Origin: Perognathus longimembris pacificus
Lineage: Eukaryota > Chordata > Mammalia > Rodentia > Heteromyidae
Direction of reading: 5' to 3'
DNA length: 64,000 nucleotides
Assembly: GCF_023159225.1 (NCBI RefSeq)
Contig: NC_063169.1
Location: 60,909,934 to 60,973,933 of the forward strand
In this document: piece after piece, positions 1 through 10,972 of the stretch
How the letters are laid out: every line of letters starts with the position of its first letter
Position numbering within the stretch: position 1 is the stretch's first letter
Notes under the pieces: model-generated
Seen by the model: only the letters and a program-made list of their open reading frames with translations
Told to the model about the DNA's origin: nothing
Database searches by the model: none
Position numbers and translations under genes: made by a program

Positions 1-1285
1 AATGAACTTAAAGATGGGTAAGTACACAGATTAGGAAAAGATCTTTACCGGCCATACAACAAACAAAGGTCTCATATCTAAAATATATGCAGAACTAAAA
101 AAATTACATTCCTCCAAAACAAAACCGCAAAGAACCAATAGCCCCCTCAACAAGTGGGCTAAAGACTTAAAAAGAGACTTCTCTGATGAGGAAATAAGAA
201 TGGCCAAGAGACATATGAAAAAGTGCTCTACATCACTGGCCATAAAAGAAGTACAAATCAAAACAACATTGAGATTCCATCTCACCCCAATAAGAATGTC
301 CTATATCAAGAAAACTAACAATAACAAATGTTAGAGGGGATATGGCCAAAAGGGAACCCTACTTCATGGTTGGTGGGAATGTAAACTGGTTCAGCCACTC
401 TGGAAAGCAGTATGGAGATTCCTCAGAAAGCTAAACATAGAGCTACCCTATGACCCAGCAGCCCCACTTTTAGGCATCTACCCAAAAGACCACAAACAAG
501 AACACACTAAAGCCACCAGCACAACAATGTTCATTGCAGCACAATTTGTCATAGCTAGAATATGGAACCAATCCAGATGCCTCTCAGTAGGCGAATGGAT
601 CAGGAAAATGTGGTATATATGTAATGGAATTTTATGCCTCTATCAGAAAGAATGACATTGCCCCATTCGTAAGGAAATGGAAGGACTTGGAAAAAATTAT
701 ACTGAGTGAAGTGAGCCAGACCCAAAGAAATATGGACTCTATGGTCTCCCTCACAGTGAATAATTAGCACAGGTTTAGGCTAGTCACAGCAGAGGATCAC
801 AAGAGTCCAATATCTATACCTTTATGAACACATAAGATGATGCTAAGTGAAATGAACTCCATGTTATGGAAACGACTGTTATATTACTGTTGTAATTACT
901 TTCAACATGTGATGTGAAACCGTAGCTTCTACTATTGATGATCTTGTATCCCCTTCCTGTGGTTGTACCTGCACTATCCCTGTATCTTATCTGAGTACAT
1001 TGGAAAGCGTGTATTCTGGTATTAGAACTAGGAAACTGAAAGGGAATACTAAAATCAAGAGACACAGGGTAAAAAGACAAATGACTACAAAAGCAATACT
1101 TGCAAAACTGTTTGGTGTAAATCAACTGAACAATTCATGGGGGGAAAGGAAAGGGGGAGGGGGAGGGGGAAGAGGGAGGAGGTAACAAACAGTACAAGAA
1201 ATGAATCCAATGCCTAACGTATGAAACTATAGCCTCTCTGTACATCAGTTTGATAACAAAAATTTTTGTAAAGGTGGGTAAGTAG
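1..1285 (+). mobile_element. L1 LINE, 5'-truncated: ORF2 3' part plus 3' UTR
   Basis: Bases 1-760 match the C-terminal coding part of L1 ORF2: readable pieces include a [20 protein letters not shown] stretch, a GTLLHGWWECKLVQPLW-like stretch and the FIAAQF region. It is interrupted by stops and frameshifts. The 3' UTR follows, with the segment starting ACACATAAGATGATGCTAAG that recurs at 56938. A polypurine G-rich tract (1139-1183) and a tail like the other L1 ends here (GTATGAAACTATAGCC...) complete it. The left end is cut by the window edge. It is a dead copy. Confidence 0.9.
1139..1183 (+). repeat. L1 3' UTR polypurine/G-run tract
   Basis: This is a run of G and A with repeated GGGG and GGGGG blocks in the L1 3' UTR. 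The equivalent position in the L1 copies ending at 23395 and 57352 is also G-rich. G-quadruplex-forming polypurine tracts are a known conserved feature of mammalian L1 3' UTRs. Confidence 0.75.
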
Positions 1286-1987
1286 AAATTACCAAAACAA
1301 GGAAGGGATAAACAACAGCTTCCCAATATGTAACTTTTAAATAATGAAAAATTCTCTTTAACAAAATAAAACACCAAAAAACAAAAGAAAGTCATTCCCT
1401 GAAAAATTGCACTCAACAAAAGTTTGGGTTTTTATACAAGTACATTATCTAGCCGAAAAGCACTGGAAAGAATGAAAAGACAGGTAAGTATAAATTTGTT
1501 CAACTTACATGCTGTAAGAGATGATACTGTCTTCTGACGCTAGGAAAGTGAAGTAAGTTTACCCCTCCTGTCTCTTCAATTACATAGAAACATAAACAAG
1601 GAATGAAATGTATGAACCACCAGACTATGAGAACTCTGAAAATGTAACAGTCATACCATGTAAGAAGAGAATTTAAGGTACTACCAATCTAGGCTGAATG
1701 AAGTGGAATCCTGAAAGCTGGAGTGGGCACTGGGATTAAGAGCAGAAGAGGAAAGAAAAATGCCCAGAGAACATGCAACTGTTGATTTGCTTTTCCCTGC
1801 TGTCTGGTCTCTTATCCCACAGCTTTCCAGAAACACTGTGCCAAAAAAAAAAAAATGGCTTGGACCAAATCTTCAAGGAAAGAAACCTTCTCTAATCAAA
1901 GAATCCCAATTTTTCCTTTCTCTTGCTTCCCACCACTTGACCCCAGATGTGGACATAATTGCAAAAGTTGGTGAAAGAATAAATAAG
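1286..1987. other. intergenic, nothing recognised
   Basis: AT-rich sequence with a 13-A run at 1843-1855. No coding exon, RNA gene or named repeat could be supported. Confidence 0.5.
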
Positions 1988-2241
1988 CGGGGCACCAGTG
2001 GCTCACATCTGTAATCTTAGCTACTCAGGAGGCTGAGATCTGAGGATCACAGTTCAAAGCCAGCCCAGGCAGGAAAGTCCATGCGACTCTTATCTCCCAT
2101 AAACTGTTCAGATGAACGCTGGAAGTGGCACTGTGGCTCAAGTCGTCCAGTGCTCACCTTGAGCATAGAGAGGCTCAGGGACACAGCTCAGGCCCTGAGC
2201 TAAAGCCCCAGGACCAGCAGCAGCAACAACATCAAAAAGAA
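1988..2241 (+). mobile_element. B1-Geo dimeric SINE
   Basis: The left part is 7SL/B1-like (CTACTCAGGAGGCTGAGATC). The right part has the Geo-type features: a GGCTCAAG A-box-like stretch, AGTGCTCACCTTGAGC and CAGGCCCTGAGC. It ends in a CAGCAGCAACAACA-like tail. Confidence 0.9.
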
Positions 2242-3739
2242 TAATGTAAATAAAGTCCTAGCTTTCTATCTGTAAGATAGAACTAGTGGAACTCCAGAAA
2301 ATCAGAAACTGCTAGAAAAGGAGAAGCCCAAAAATAAATAAATAAAACAACCCTAGAAGTTTATTTACAAACTTTTATGCTCACTCCTGAATTGTACATC
2401 CATGAATTAATTTGATCATATTCAACATAAATGCAATTCAATTCTCATGGTACTCAGACAGGGTAAAAATCTAAGAGCAATAGTGACCAGGATAACTCTC
2501 TTCCTTTGCAGATAAACTCAAAGCTACGTTCCAATCCTAATGTTTAAATCAACTATTGAGCAGGTTTACTTATTCAGCATCAGGAATTTGGTTCCTCTCA
2601 GCGATTCCATTGGAACCCAGATGCCACCTCTTGTCACCCCATCGCTCACTGGAGAGTGTTGCACCTGCATGCAAACCTAAGGCGTTTTCTCTCAGCCTTG
2701 TTCCCAATCTTCCCCAGTGGCACGACTCAGGCTGACTTGGAACTCAAGTCTGTCTCCTCCTCGGACCTCGCTTTTCACAGGGGTCACTTCAGCCTTCAGC
2801 TCTTGTACAGAGCCTGCTTCAATTTTACTTTCTGAACTGAGTTGCCATGATTTGAAAGATATGTGTATGTTTAGCTTCCTCTGCACAATTACCTCCACAA
2901 TGCCTCTCCCTTCATGCTTCCCTGGGCCTATCACTCATCCTCCACCTCTGTCCTGGCCGAGCCTTGAGAGCTCCCCCCGCCCCCTTTCAACCTCATTTCA
3001 GAAGGCCCCCGTGGCTCTTTAGAAACAAACAAAAAACAACTCCTTTTGTATGGCTGGCTCTGTATTTTCAGCCTGTCTTTGTAGACTTCCATATTTACCA
3101 CAGAGAAGGCAAGCAAATTCATCCTGGTTGTATTCCAAGTGCTGTCCAACGTTCTCCCTGATTTTATAGGAGGGAAATTATTGGGTGGATAAGGGATAAG
3201 GGAATGGTAGGGTTTAGGGGAAAGGATTTAGTGACAGGCCAAATGTTGTAGGGATAAAATGGACAGGATTTAGATGTGAAGACAGACCTCCACAATTCCT
3301 AAATTCCTGCAGTGTTTCCAGCACAATTCCTCCCAAACATTACCCATATGCAACCCTCTAAGTAGAAGCTAATTTCCTCCCCAGATTCCACGTCCTTAAG
3401 GGCCCAGAAAGCAAAAGGCATCCATCCTACTTAACCCTCTCACTCCCAGGAAAAGTCAATGTAACAATTAGCTAGAGTGCCCAGCTCCCCAGTGGCATAC
3501 CTACACCACCACCCCCCATCCCTGGCCACCTCTTCTGCCTCCAGAGGCACATGCAGGCTCTGGCTATGTTGCTGATCCCACTGGGACTGGGTTCTGTTTC
3601 TTCATCTCCTGAAGTAAATTGTCCCCAATGTCTCCCTCTCCCTCCTCCCTCAGTATCTCTCTTTTCACACAGACTTGAGTGTCTCCTACATTTAATATAG
3701 ATTCCCTCCCCACCCCAGGACACAGCTTCCATGCCTTTG
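2242..3739. other. intergenic, nothing recognised
   Basis: There are short ORFs on both strands (for example about 100 codons at 2717-3022) with no domain, no family resemblance and no splice context. I regard them as chance. Confidence 0.5.
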
Positions 3740-3957
3740 ATGTCTTTTTTATTTTGGGCAGTACTTGGGTTTGAACTCTGGGCTTCACTTTTGCTAGTCT
3801 GGTGCTCTACCACTTGAGCCATGTCTCCAGCCTAGATTTTGTTGGACATTTTGGAAATGGAGTTTAACAAAACTTCTTGTCCTGGCTGGCCTTGAACTAT
3901 GATCTTCCACATTTCAGCCCACTGAGTAAAGGAATGATCCATAAGTGCCAACCAAAA
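3740..3957 (-). mobile_element. old B1/ID-type composite SINE, antisense
   Basis: Read on the minus strand, a B1-like part (CTGGCCTTGAAC on the + strand) precedes an ID/tRNA-like part (CTCTACCACTTGAGCCATG on the + strand). It is diverged and of the same type as those at 5165, 13062 and 21375. Confidence 0.7.
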
Positions 3958-4918
3958 ATGTCTCTTTGTACAATGTCCTCTCAGCAATGAGTTCAGACTA
4001 ACGGGTCCACTTAAAGTTGGATTTTAGTTAATCCTGAAATAATAAGCAAAATTAAATACATTAGAAAAAATGTTAAGTATATAATTGTAGAGTGGCTGAG
4101 ATTTTCGTAAGCTTAAAAGAAAATTAAAGTCATTAATAGGCACTTATCTCTTTATACACATAAAATTTTCTTAGCCTAAAACAACATGAAATTTTTAAAT
4201 ATCTATAGAGAAAAACAAGATTTTAAAACATAACTTTTCTAGTAAGAGAAATTAAGAAAACAATGTATAGCTCAAAATAAGCAAATATTTAATATATATT
4301 TCTTACAAGAGGTGGTACTGATATTTACCTTATAAGAAGATTTCCTGTTCACCTGTATACCAGTCATTGTAAAATTTGACAGTGAATTGCTGGTTTTCAC
4401 CTGTCAAGTTAATGATACTTTCAAAGATTGATCTAACTGAGAAATAAGGATTCTGCCATTGCGATTTCTGGTTGAGCTAACTACTCATCCTTTCTGGAAA
4501 CGTGGCTATAGCTAAGTGACTTTCCTGACAGAATATGGATCGAGTGACTGCTTATGAATCCAAAGGCAAAGTTATAAAGTTCCTGGCATCTTTCACCGGA
4601 GCACTAAGGCTGCTGTTTTGGAAAGACTCCTTTGTTGAAGGTGACATGGAGGACTTGAGAGTTCTCAGATGGACAGATGTCTGGCCAGTCCTCAACTGTT
4701 TGTTGCCTGGCCATCCAGGTCATTCCAGCTTGGACCCAGATAGCATGTTCAGCCAAAACCAGCCAGACCCACCAAATTATGCTCCAATTACAGATTCTTG
4801 TTGATTGTTGTCTTTAGCCATTAAAGTCTTAGGGTTGTTTGTGAAGTAGCAATATGTCACCCGAACAGAAATGGATTGCTATAACCATTACCTAAAGTAA
4901 CCTGATAACACTATTAAA

Positions 4919-4922
<4 letters not shown>
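3958..4922. other. intergenic, AT-rich; holds the donor of a copied patch
   Basis: No gene is recognised. Bases 4402-4445 recur, with two mismatches, inside the SINE at 5949-5990 (see findings). Confidence 0.5.

Positions 4923-4975
<53 letters not shown>
4923..4975. repeat. (CA)n microsatellite
   Basis: An uninterrupted CA dinucleotide run of about 26 units. Confidence 0.98.
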
Positions 4976-4976
<1 letters not shown>

Positions 4977-5164
4977 ACTCTTTAGGCCTGAAATACCACT
5001 CCTTGGATCCTGGTTGGGAAGTGAAAGCACTGGTGCACTGGATATATGAACAAAGGGGTTTACTGTGGCATTTCTATTTCAGGAAGAAAAGAGACAAAGT
5101 CAGATAGAGGTCTCCTTGCTAGAAGAATATTGAATGTAGCATGACACAAGTCAGAAAAGGATTA

Positions 5165-5512
5165 ACTATTTGGGTATGGTAACTTAGGTCTGTAATCATA
5201 GCTACTTGAGAAGTAAAGATTAAGGAATCATGGTTCGAGGCCAGCCTGGGAAAAATCAGCTCATGAGACTCCCTTTCAACCAATAACTGGGTTTTCCTGC
5301 TATCCCAGGTATGAGGGAAGCACAATGGCTGAGTACAGTGACATTCACCTGTCATTCCCAAAGAAGGCGATCAGAGTCCCAATCTGCCTAGACATAAAAT
5401 GAGATTCTACCTCAAAAATAACTAATGTAAGACAGGCTGGCAGAATGGCTCAAGTAGTAGAGCACCTGCCTAGCAAGCTCAAGAATATTCAAACCCTAGT
5501 ACCACTCCAAAA
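5165..5512 (+). mobile_element. B1-dimer/ID composite SINE
   Basis: Two B1-like units (CTGTAATCATAGCTACTTGA; then CACCTGTCATTCCCA with GCCTAGACATAAAATGAG) are followed by an ID-like tRNA-derived unit (GAATGGCTCAAGTAGTAGAG, B-box-like TTCAAACCC) and an A-rich tail. It is older than the Geo SINEs. Confidence 0.75.
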
Positions 5513-5689
5513 AATACTTCTTAAAGCATTAATGTACAATCAGTGGTCTTGGAGAGATCTCCATAAAGAAAAGGAGAAAGTAAAATGAAGAAAATCAGCA
5601 AAAAATGCTCATTTTTATATAGCAAAGAATGAAGGAAAAGGCCCACAACATACATCTGTAGGCCATGTTTCATTTACTCAGAGTGCAGT

Positions 5690-5777
5690 AAAAAGTTGGA
5701 TAAAAAATGTACTCACTGCCTTACATATAAAACTGTATCCCCTCTGTACTTCACTTTGACAATAAAGAAAAAATACA
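5690..5777 (+). mobile_element. L1 3' terminal fragment
   Basis: The last ~90 bp of the L1 3' UTR (GTACTCACTGCCTTACATAT ... CACTTTGACAATAAAG) end in an A-rich tail. The same end occurs at 23262-23395 and 57260-57352. Confidence 0.85.
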
Positions 5778-5836
5778 TGTAGCAATTTCAGAGATGTTTA
5801 AGTGTATAATGTGTGGAGAGAATAAAAACAGACAAG

Positions 5837-6102
5837 CCAGTTGCTGGTGGCTCATGCTTGTAATCCTAGCTACTCAGGGAGCTGAGATCAGAGGATCATG
5901 GTTCAACAGCAGCTTAGGCAGGAAAGTCTGTGAGACTTTTATTACCCCTATCAAGTTAATGATACTTTCAAAGAGTGATCTAACTGAGAAATTACCCCCC
6001 AGAAAGCCATAAGTGGAGCTATGGGTCCAAGTTGTAGAGTGCTAGCCTCGAACAAAAAGAGCTCAGAGGCAGTGCCCAGGCCCTGAGTTCAAGCCTACAA
6101 CT
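5837..6102 (+). mobile_element. B1-Geo dimeric SINE carrying a 42-nt foreign insert
   Basis: The head (CTCATGCTTGTAATCCTAGC) and Geo tail (GTAGAGTGCTAGCCT, GCCCAGGCCCTGAGTTCAAG) are normal. At the junction, bases 5949-5990 are not SINE: they match 4402-4445 nearly exactly and are flanked by ATTACCCC at 5941-5948 and 5991-5998. The SINE 3' end runs straight into a CA microsatellite. Confidence 0.9.
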
Positions 6103-6108
6103 GACACA

Positions 6109-6160
<52 letters not shown>
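6103..6160. repeat. (AC)n microsatellite at SINE 3' end
   Basis: CA/AC run of about 28 units directly after the SINE ending at 6102. Confidence 0.97.
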
Positions 6161-6163
<3 letters not shown>

Positions 6164-6164
6164 G

Positions 6165-6744
6165 TAGACAAAGGCACAGGTTTTTTTCCCAGACAACTTG
6201 TAATGTCTTGTGTTTGGAGTAAAGGAGAAAAAATGCAAAATGGGGAAAAGAGATTGAACTTAGAACACACAATTCCATTCCTATAGGATGTATGCATTTT
6301 CAAAGAAATTAGTCTGGGAGCAAGATCTCTGTCTAAGATTAACTTGTAGGAATGCATATGAAAATTTCTCAAGTAAAAAAATGAAATTCTAGATAATTCG
6401 TACCATAAGATTCTCTGTGGGAAAACCAAACCAAGCACCTACGAGCGTCCCTGTTTTAATGAGCATGGAAAAGGATGCAGAAAACTCTACCCCAGACCTG
6501 GTATGATAATTTTTTTATGGTATCTAACTTGTCACCAGCGTTATCACGTTATGATTAAAAAAAACACCAAACACCCCAAGCTAAAGAAAATTAAAATGAG
6601 CAAAGTTGAGAGAAGTGTCGACATAAATGAAATAAATATAATATCTTTGTTTCACTTATATTTATATGATTATGCATAGCTATTATTATCTCAGGTCCAA
6701 AATAAAGGAACAAGAAATCCACTGATTCCTTGGTGATCATTGGC
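6165..6744. other. intergenic, nothing recognised
   Basis: AT-rich sequence. No coding or repeat assignment could be made. Confidence 0.45.
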
Positions 6745-6905
6745 AATTTTTTTTTAAAGAAAGTAGTTGTACAAAGAGGTTACAATTCCCTAAGTCAGGT
6801 TATCAGTACAATGCTTCTTGCTCAAAGTCACCCCTTCCGCTGTTCTCCTTTATTTCCCCCTTCCTATCCCTACCCTCAAGTTACGCATTGGGAAAATTCA
6901 ATTCG
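6745..6905 (-). mobile_element. L1 3' terminal fragment, antisense
   Basis: The + strand starts with a T run and GTACAAAGAGGTTACAATTC, the reverse complement of the L1 3' end seen at 23262-23395. A pyrimidine-rich stretch corresponding to the polypurine tract follows. Confidence 0.65.
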
Positions 6906-7142
6906 ACAGTCTACCTATCATTGATCTTACAAAAATTAAAGATTTTATTCAGATCTTACCATTGAAAAGGCAAGCACTGTGTTACCAGCCAGAAAAGATT
7001 AACATTAAGTTTGTCCCCATGTAGAGTAAACATTTTCCCCTCAGTCATGACAGATCACTAAGAGACCATTAAAACTAGAGTCAACAGAACTAGCTGACTT
7101 TCCATTGTGGCTGGCCAGTTCTATATGCAATAAACAAATTCA

Positions 7143-7220
7143 TTGTCTGTCTGTCTGTCTCTCTCTCTCCCCCTCCCCCCACTCTCTACTTCCCTCCCTC
7201 CATCGGTCTGTCTGTCTGAA
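7143..7220. repeat. (CTGT)n/(CT)n/CCCT-rich low complexity
   Basis: CTGT units, then CT-rich and CCCT-rich sequence, then more CTGT units. Confidence 0.85.
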
Positions 7221-7224
7221 GTCC

Positions 7225-8284
7225 CACACCTACTTCAGGCATCATTTCAAAGACTACATGAGAAAATACATCCAACAATGTGTAGATTGTTCCTGGGACA
7301 TGAGGATATTTGCTGCATCCCAGAAGTCTTATGGAAGATACAATACAGAGAAAAGGTGTGAGAATCTGCCATGGTCTTAATCAAATGACTTGAGGATTCT
7401 AGGTCACTTCTGTGAACTTCGGGTCTTTGTAAAATAAGAGGATTGGATATGGTGATCTTCTCTAGAATTTATTTTATAATATAGCAAGGTATCCACTTCT
7501 CAAATATATACACTTCGAAAATTCCTACAGAGTTATCAATCTGTAGTTCTCTTTGAGAAAAGAAGAGCTCTTAAATTCTTTAATCATCCACATAGCGCCA
7601 AATATTATTTCAGTTGAATTACTTCACGTGCAGAAAGGCATAGAAACTAGTTTTTTCTTTTTGCTAAATGATAATGAAAAGTATTTCACAAGGTCCAGAT
7701 AACAAATGAAGACAAATGTGTCTATAATCCTTTTTCCATAAAAATACACAGTCTTCATTTATCTTCTGGGATGACATCTATTCCTTTAAAAATATTTCCT
7801 TTATTAGATGTGTTTTAATGTCTGACTGGGCCTTGCCACGATTCTTACATCTATTATAAACTGTCAGGCCCTCAAATCTCTCAGCTGAGACTGGGTTCTG
7901 CTGACTTCCTGCATTCCCAATGCTGATTGATGGGCTTCCCTCCTAATGGAGCTGCCAAAAGAGCAAAATGCACAAATTGTGCTTTGCCCCATTGTGATTG
8001 TGGCCCAATAGGATTCTTGTCAAATACTGTAATTCACATCTTCTCTGCCCACGGAAATGCATGATGTATTTCATAATGGTGTGTTTTAAAATAAATATAA
8101 ATAAAATATAATTGCATTCAGGCAGACTTCAGAGTTTTAGGTTTGGTTTTGTTTCTAACTGATTCAACATCTTTTTAACATGGGTTTCAATATATCACTT
8201 ATCTCTACCAACATAAAAGAAAAACAAAGAGATAATGGTTAGACAGAGAGCTCTGCAAGGGCTGATTTGCTGTCATTTTGGCTG
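7225..8284. other. intergenic, nothing recognised
   Basis: AT-rich sequence without a supported gene or repeat family. Confidence 0.45.
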
Positions 8285-8650
8285 CGTCATGAAGTGTCCA
8301 GGTATCTGGTCGAACATTAGTCTGCGTGCGTCTGAGGGGCTCTCCTAGACGGGACTGATGTTGGAGTTGGTAATCTGAGTAATGCAAATGGTTCCTCCTC
8401 ATGTCAGTGGGCTCATCCAATCAGTTGACAACTTGAGGAAAACAAAAAGGCTGAGTTTGAGGACACCTGACCTACCTGACCACTTGAGCTGGACCGTCAG
8501 TCATCTTCTGCAGTGGGACTGGACATGACCCCCTCTGCTCTCCTTTGAACTTGGACTGGAATTCTACATCTCTAGCTCACCTGGGGCTCCAGCTTGCCGA
8601 CTGCTGACCTTTGTACTGTTCAGGCTCTTAAGTCATATGACCAGTTTTAT
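8285..8650 (+). mobile_element. ancient interspersed repeat (LTR- or DNA-transposon-type, family unsure)
   Basis: Several blocks match by eye an abundant mammal-wide repeat: GGGCTCATCCAATCAGTTGA, a run ending AACAAAAAGGCTGAG, GGACTGGAATTCTACATCTC and CTCCAGCTTGCCGACTGC. I cannot name the family with certainty. It is strongly diverged. Confidence 0.5.
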
Positions 8651-8960
8651 GGTAGGTTAATATGTATACATGATCACCTATTGTTTTTCTGGATCATTCC
8701 ACATCTACCACATGTATCTAGATTTCAAGGCCTTCTTTAATTTGACCCCACTCTAATACCTGGTCTTACTTTTAAATAGCATTACTATGTTAACATTACA
8801 GCATACCAAGCCCTGCATTAGGAGCTTTATTTCAATTAATATAGCAATTACATTGACCTGTTTTTTTTTTTGTTTTTTTTTGCATATAAGAACTCTGATT
8901 CTGAGTAATTCTGGGAATTTAGCCTAGGTCTTTCTGAATCCTAAATCTATGTTCTTAATG

Positions 8961-9150
8961 AGGGGGGGGAGGGGGAGAAAGAGAAGGGAGGCAGAGAGGG
9001 AGGGAGGGAGAGAGAGAGAGAAGAGAGGGGGAATGGGGGAGAGCGAGAAGAAAGAGGAGAGGGGGGAGGGGGAGAGAGAGAAGAGGAGAGGGGGGAATGG
9101 GGGAGAGAGAGAAGAAAGAGGAGAGGGGGGAGGGGGAGAGAGAGAGAGAG
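8961..9150. repeat. purine-rich (GA/GGGA) array with a 64-bp higher-order period
   Basis: Almost pure G/A on the + strand for about 190 bp. The phrase GAATGGGGGAGAG occurs at 9031 and 9095, and the flanking GAAGAAAGAGGAGAGGGG repeats with it, giving a 64-bp period. Such tracts can form triplex or G-quadruplex structures. Confidence 0.9.
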
Positions 9151-9159
9151 ACTCTTCAG

Positions 9160-9377
9160 TGACTCAGCAAACAACCTGTGATTGGTGCAATGTGAGGCTT
9201 TTGATTGGTGGAACTAGAAGACTTGCCCCTGCAAGGCTGTGATTGGTAGAATTGCAATCTGAGCACAAATATGCCACACCCATCCAGAGAACTGCTAAGA
9301 GTGAAGGATTCCTAATTGGTGAAGCTCTGAGCTGTTCCACACTGTTCCACAGTGTCTTGGGGCTCTCACTATAAAAG
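9160..9377 (+). promoter_or_regulatory. promoter-like motif cluster (AP-1, four inverted CCAAT, TATA)
   Basis: TGACTCA at 9160-9166 is a consensus AP-1 site. Inverted CCAAT boxes of the ATTGGT type occur at 9180-9186, 9203-9209, 9241-9247 and 9314-9320. TATAAAAG follows at 9370-9377, in the correct orientation for + transcription starting near 9400. No gene begins here, so I infer the promoter of an old LTR or of a LINE 5' end. The downstream ~340 bp up to the SINE at 9746 is unassigned. Confidence 0.5.
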
Positions 9378-9745
9378 CATCACAGGAGTATTGAAAAGGC
9401 AACAGGCAGCAAGGAAGCTGAGAATACAGAAGGCTGTGAAAAGACGAAGGCGAGAGTCCAGATTATGAGTTGCCACCTATTACAGCCAAGGCTCGAAAGC
9501 TGTAACTCAAGCACTAAGTGTTGGCATTCTCAACCCAGAGCAATGAGCCTCCACCATGAGCACTAACGGCAGCCAGCCTCTAGCTTTGAAATCTTATAGA
9601 CATAAAAACCTGTAGCTCTCAAGTCTTAGAGCTATATAACCTTTGTGCCTAGAAGTCCAACTTAGAAGACTCTGGAACTCAAGCATTAACAGAAGACAGC
9701 TGCTTCTTGCCGAATTGGTCCAGCTAGTGCAAAATATCCGCAGCC

Positions 9746-10000
9746 TGCTGGGCACCTGTCACTCATGCCTGTTATCCTAGCTACTCAGGAGGCTGAGAGG
9801 TGAGGGTCCTGATTGGAAGCCAGCTATGGCAAAAAAGGACCTGAAACTCTTATCTCCAATTAACAACCAGAAAAACAGAAGCAGTGCTATGGGTCAAAGT
9901 GGTAGCATGCTAGCCTTGAGTGAAAAAGCTCAAGGATAGCACCCAGGCCCTGGCCCTGAATTCAAGCCCCACAGCTGAAGAAGAAAAAAAAAAAAGAAAA
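9746..10000 (+). mobile_element. B1-Geo dimeric SINE
   Basis: B1-like head (CTAGCTACTCAGGAGGCTGA) and Geo tail (GTAGCATGCTAGCCTTGAG, CAGGCCCTGG), then an A-rich tail from 9980. Confidence 0.9.
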
Positions 10001-10512
10001 AGAATCCATAGCCACCTGTTTCTGACACTGGAATGGCCTTGAGCTCAGAAACTTCCGGATGAGGTCAGAGGGTTGAATCAAGTCTGAGAAAATATTCACT
10101 TTCTTCTCAATTACCCCAGGAAATATTTTAGGAGCAAGCCCGCTGCCATTCCTGGCTACCACTCCCTCATCCCCCACTCTCCAGAACCTTAGCTTGGGAC
10201 CAGGTATTTTAACCTTCATACCCTTATTTGATCTCATAACTGAGATTGAAATTTCTTTTTGAATAGGAACCTCAGACACTCAAAATAACTGCCAGCATTG
10301 CCAGAAATACACCTCTCACCACAGACCTATAAAAGAATTTTAATCCATTTTACAAGATATATGAACTAGTTTTGCACACATCTTACCAACACAAGTCGAT
10401 CCATATTATTTCTATATATGTATACATAGAAAGCATGTATGTGTGTGTATACACAATAGCCAAACATTCAGTGCATTCATTATTCTTTGTGGTATTAGAC
10501 AGAATATAGTAA

Positions 10513-10656
<144 letters not shown>

Positions 10657-10877
10657 TGCAGGTCCTGGGACTTGAACTCTGGGCCTGGATGCTGTCCCTG
10701 AGCCTCTTTGTGCTCATGGCTAGCACTCTACTACTTGAGCCACAGCGCCACTTCTGGCTTTTTCTTGGACATAAGAGTCCTGCAGACTTTCCTGTCTGGG
10801 ATGGCTTTGAACTCTGATTCTCAAATCTCAGCCTCCTGAGTAGCTAAGATTGCAGGCATGAGCCATTGGGCCCCCAG
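10657..10877 (-). mobile_element. B1-Geo dimeric SINE, antisense
   Basis: The + strand reads CTTGAACTCTGGGCCTGG, ACTACTTGAGCCACAGCGCC and CTCAGCCTCCTGAGTAGCTA: Geo then B1-like in reverse. A short ID-like antisense scrap follows at about 10925-10972. Confidence 0.92.
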
Positions 10878-10972
10878 ATTAAAAACTATTCTTTCAAATG
10901 GAATTAGGTGACGTAAGTTTAACTTGGGGCATTGCACATGCTAGGCAAATGCTTCATCACTAAAGCCAAGCC

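Noticed and set aside
6019..6438. Minus-strand 139-codon ORF with a VCVCVC run
   Set aside because: It is a translation of the AC microsatellite and a SINE.
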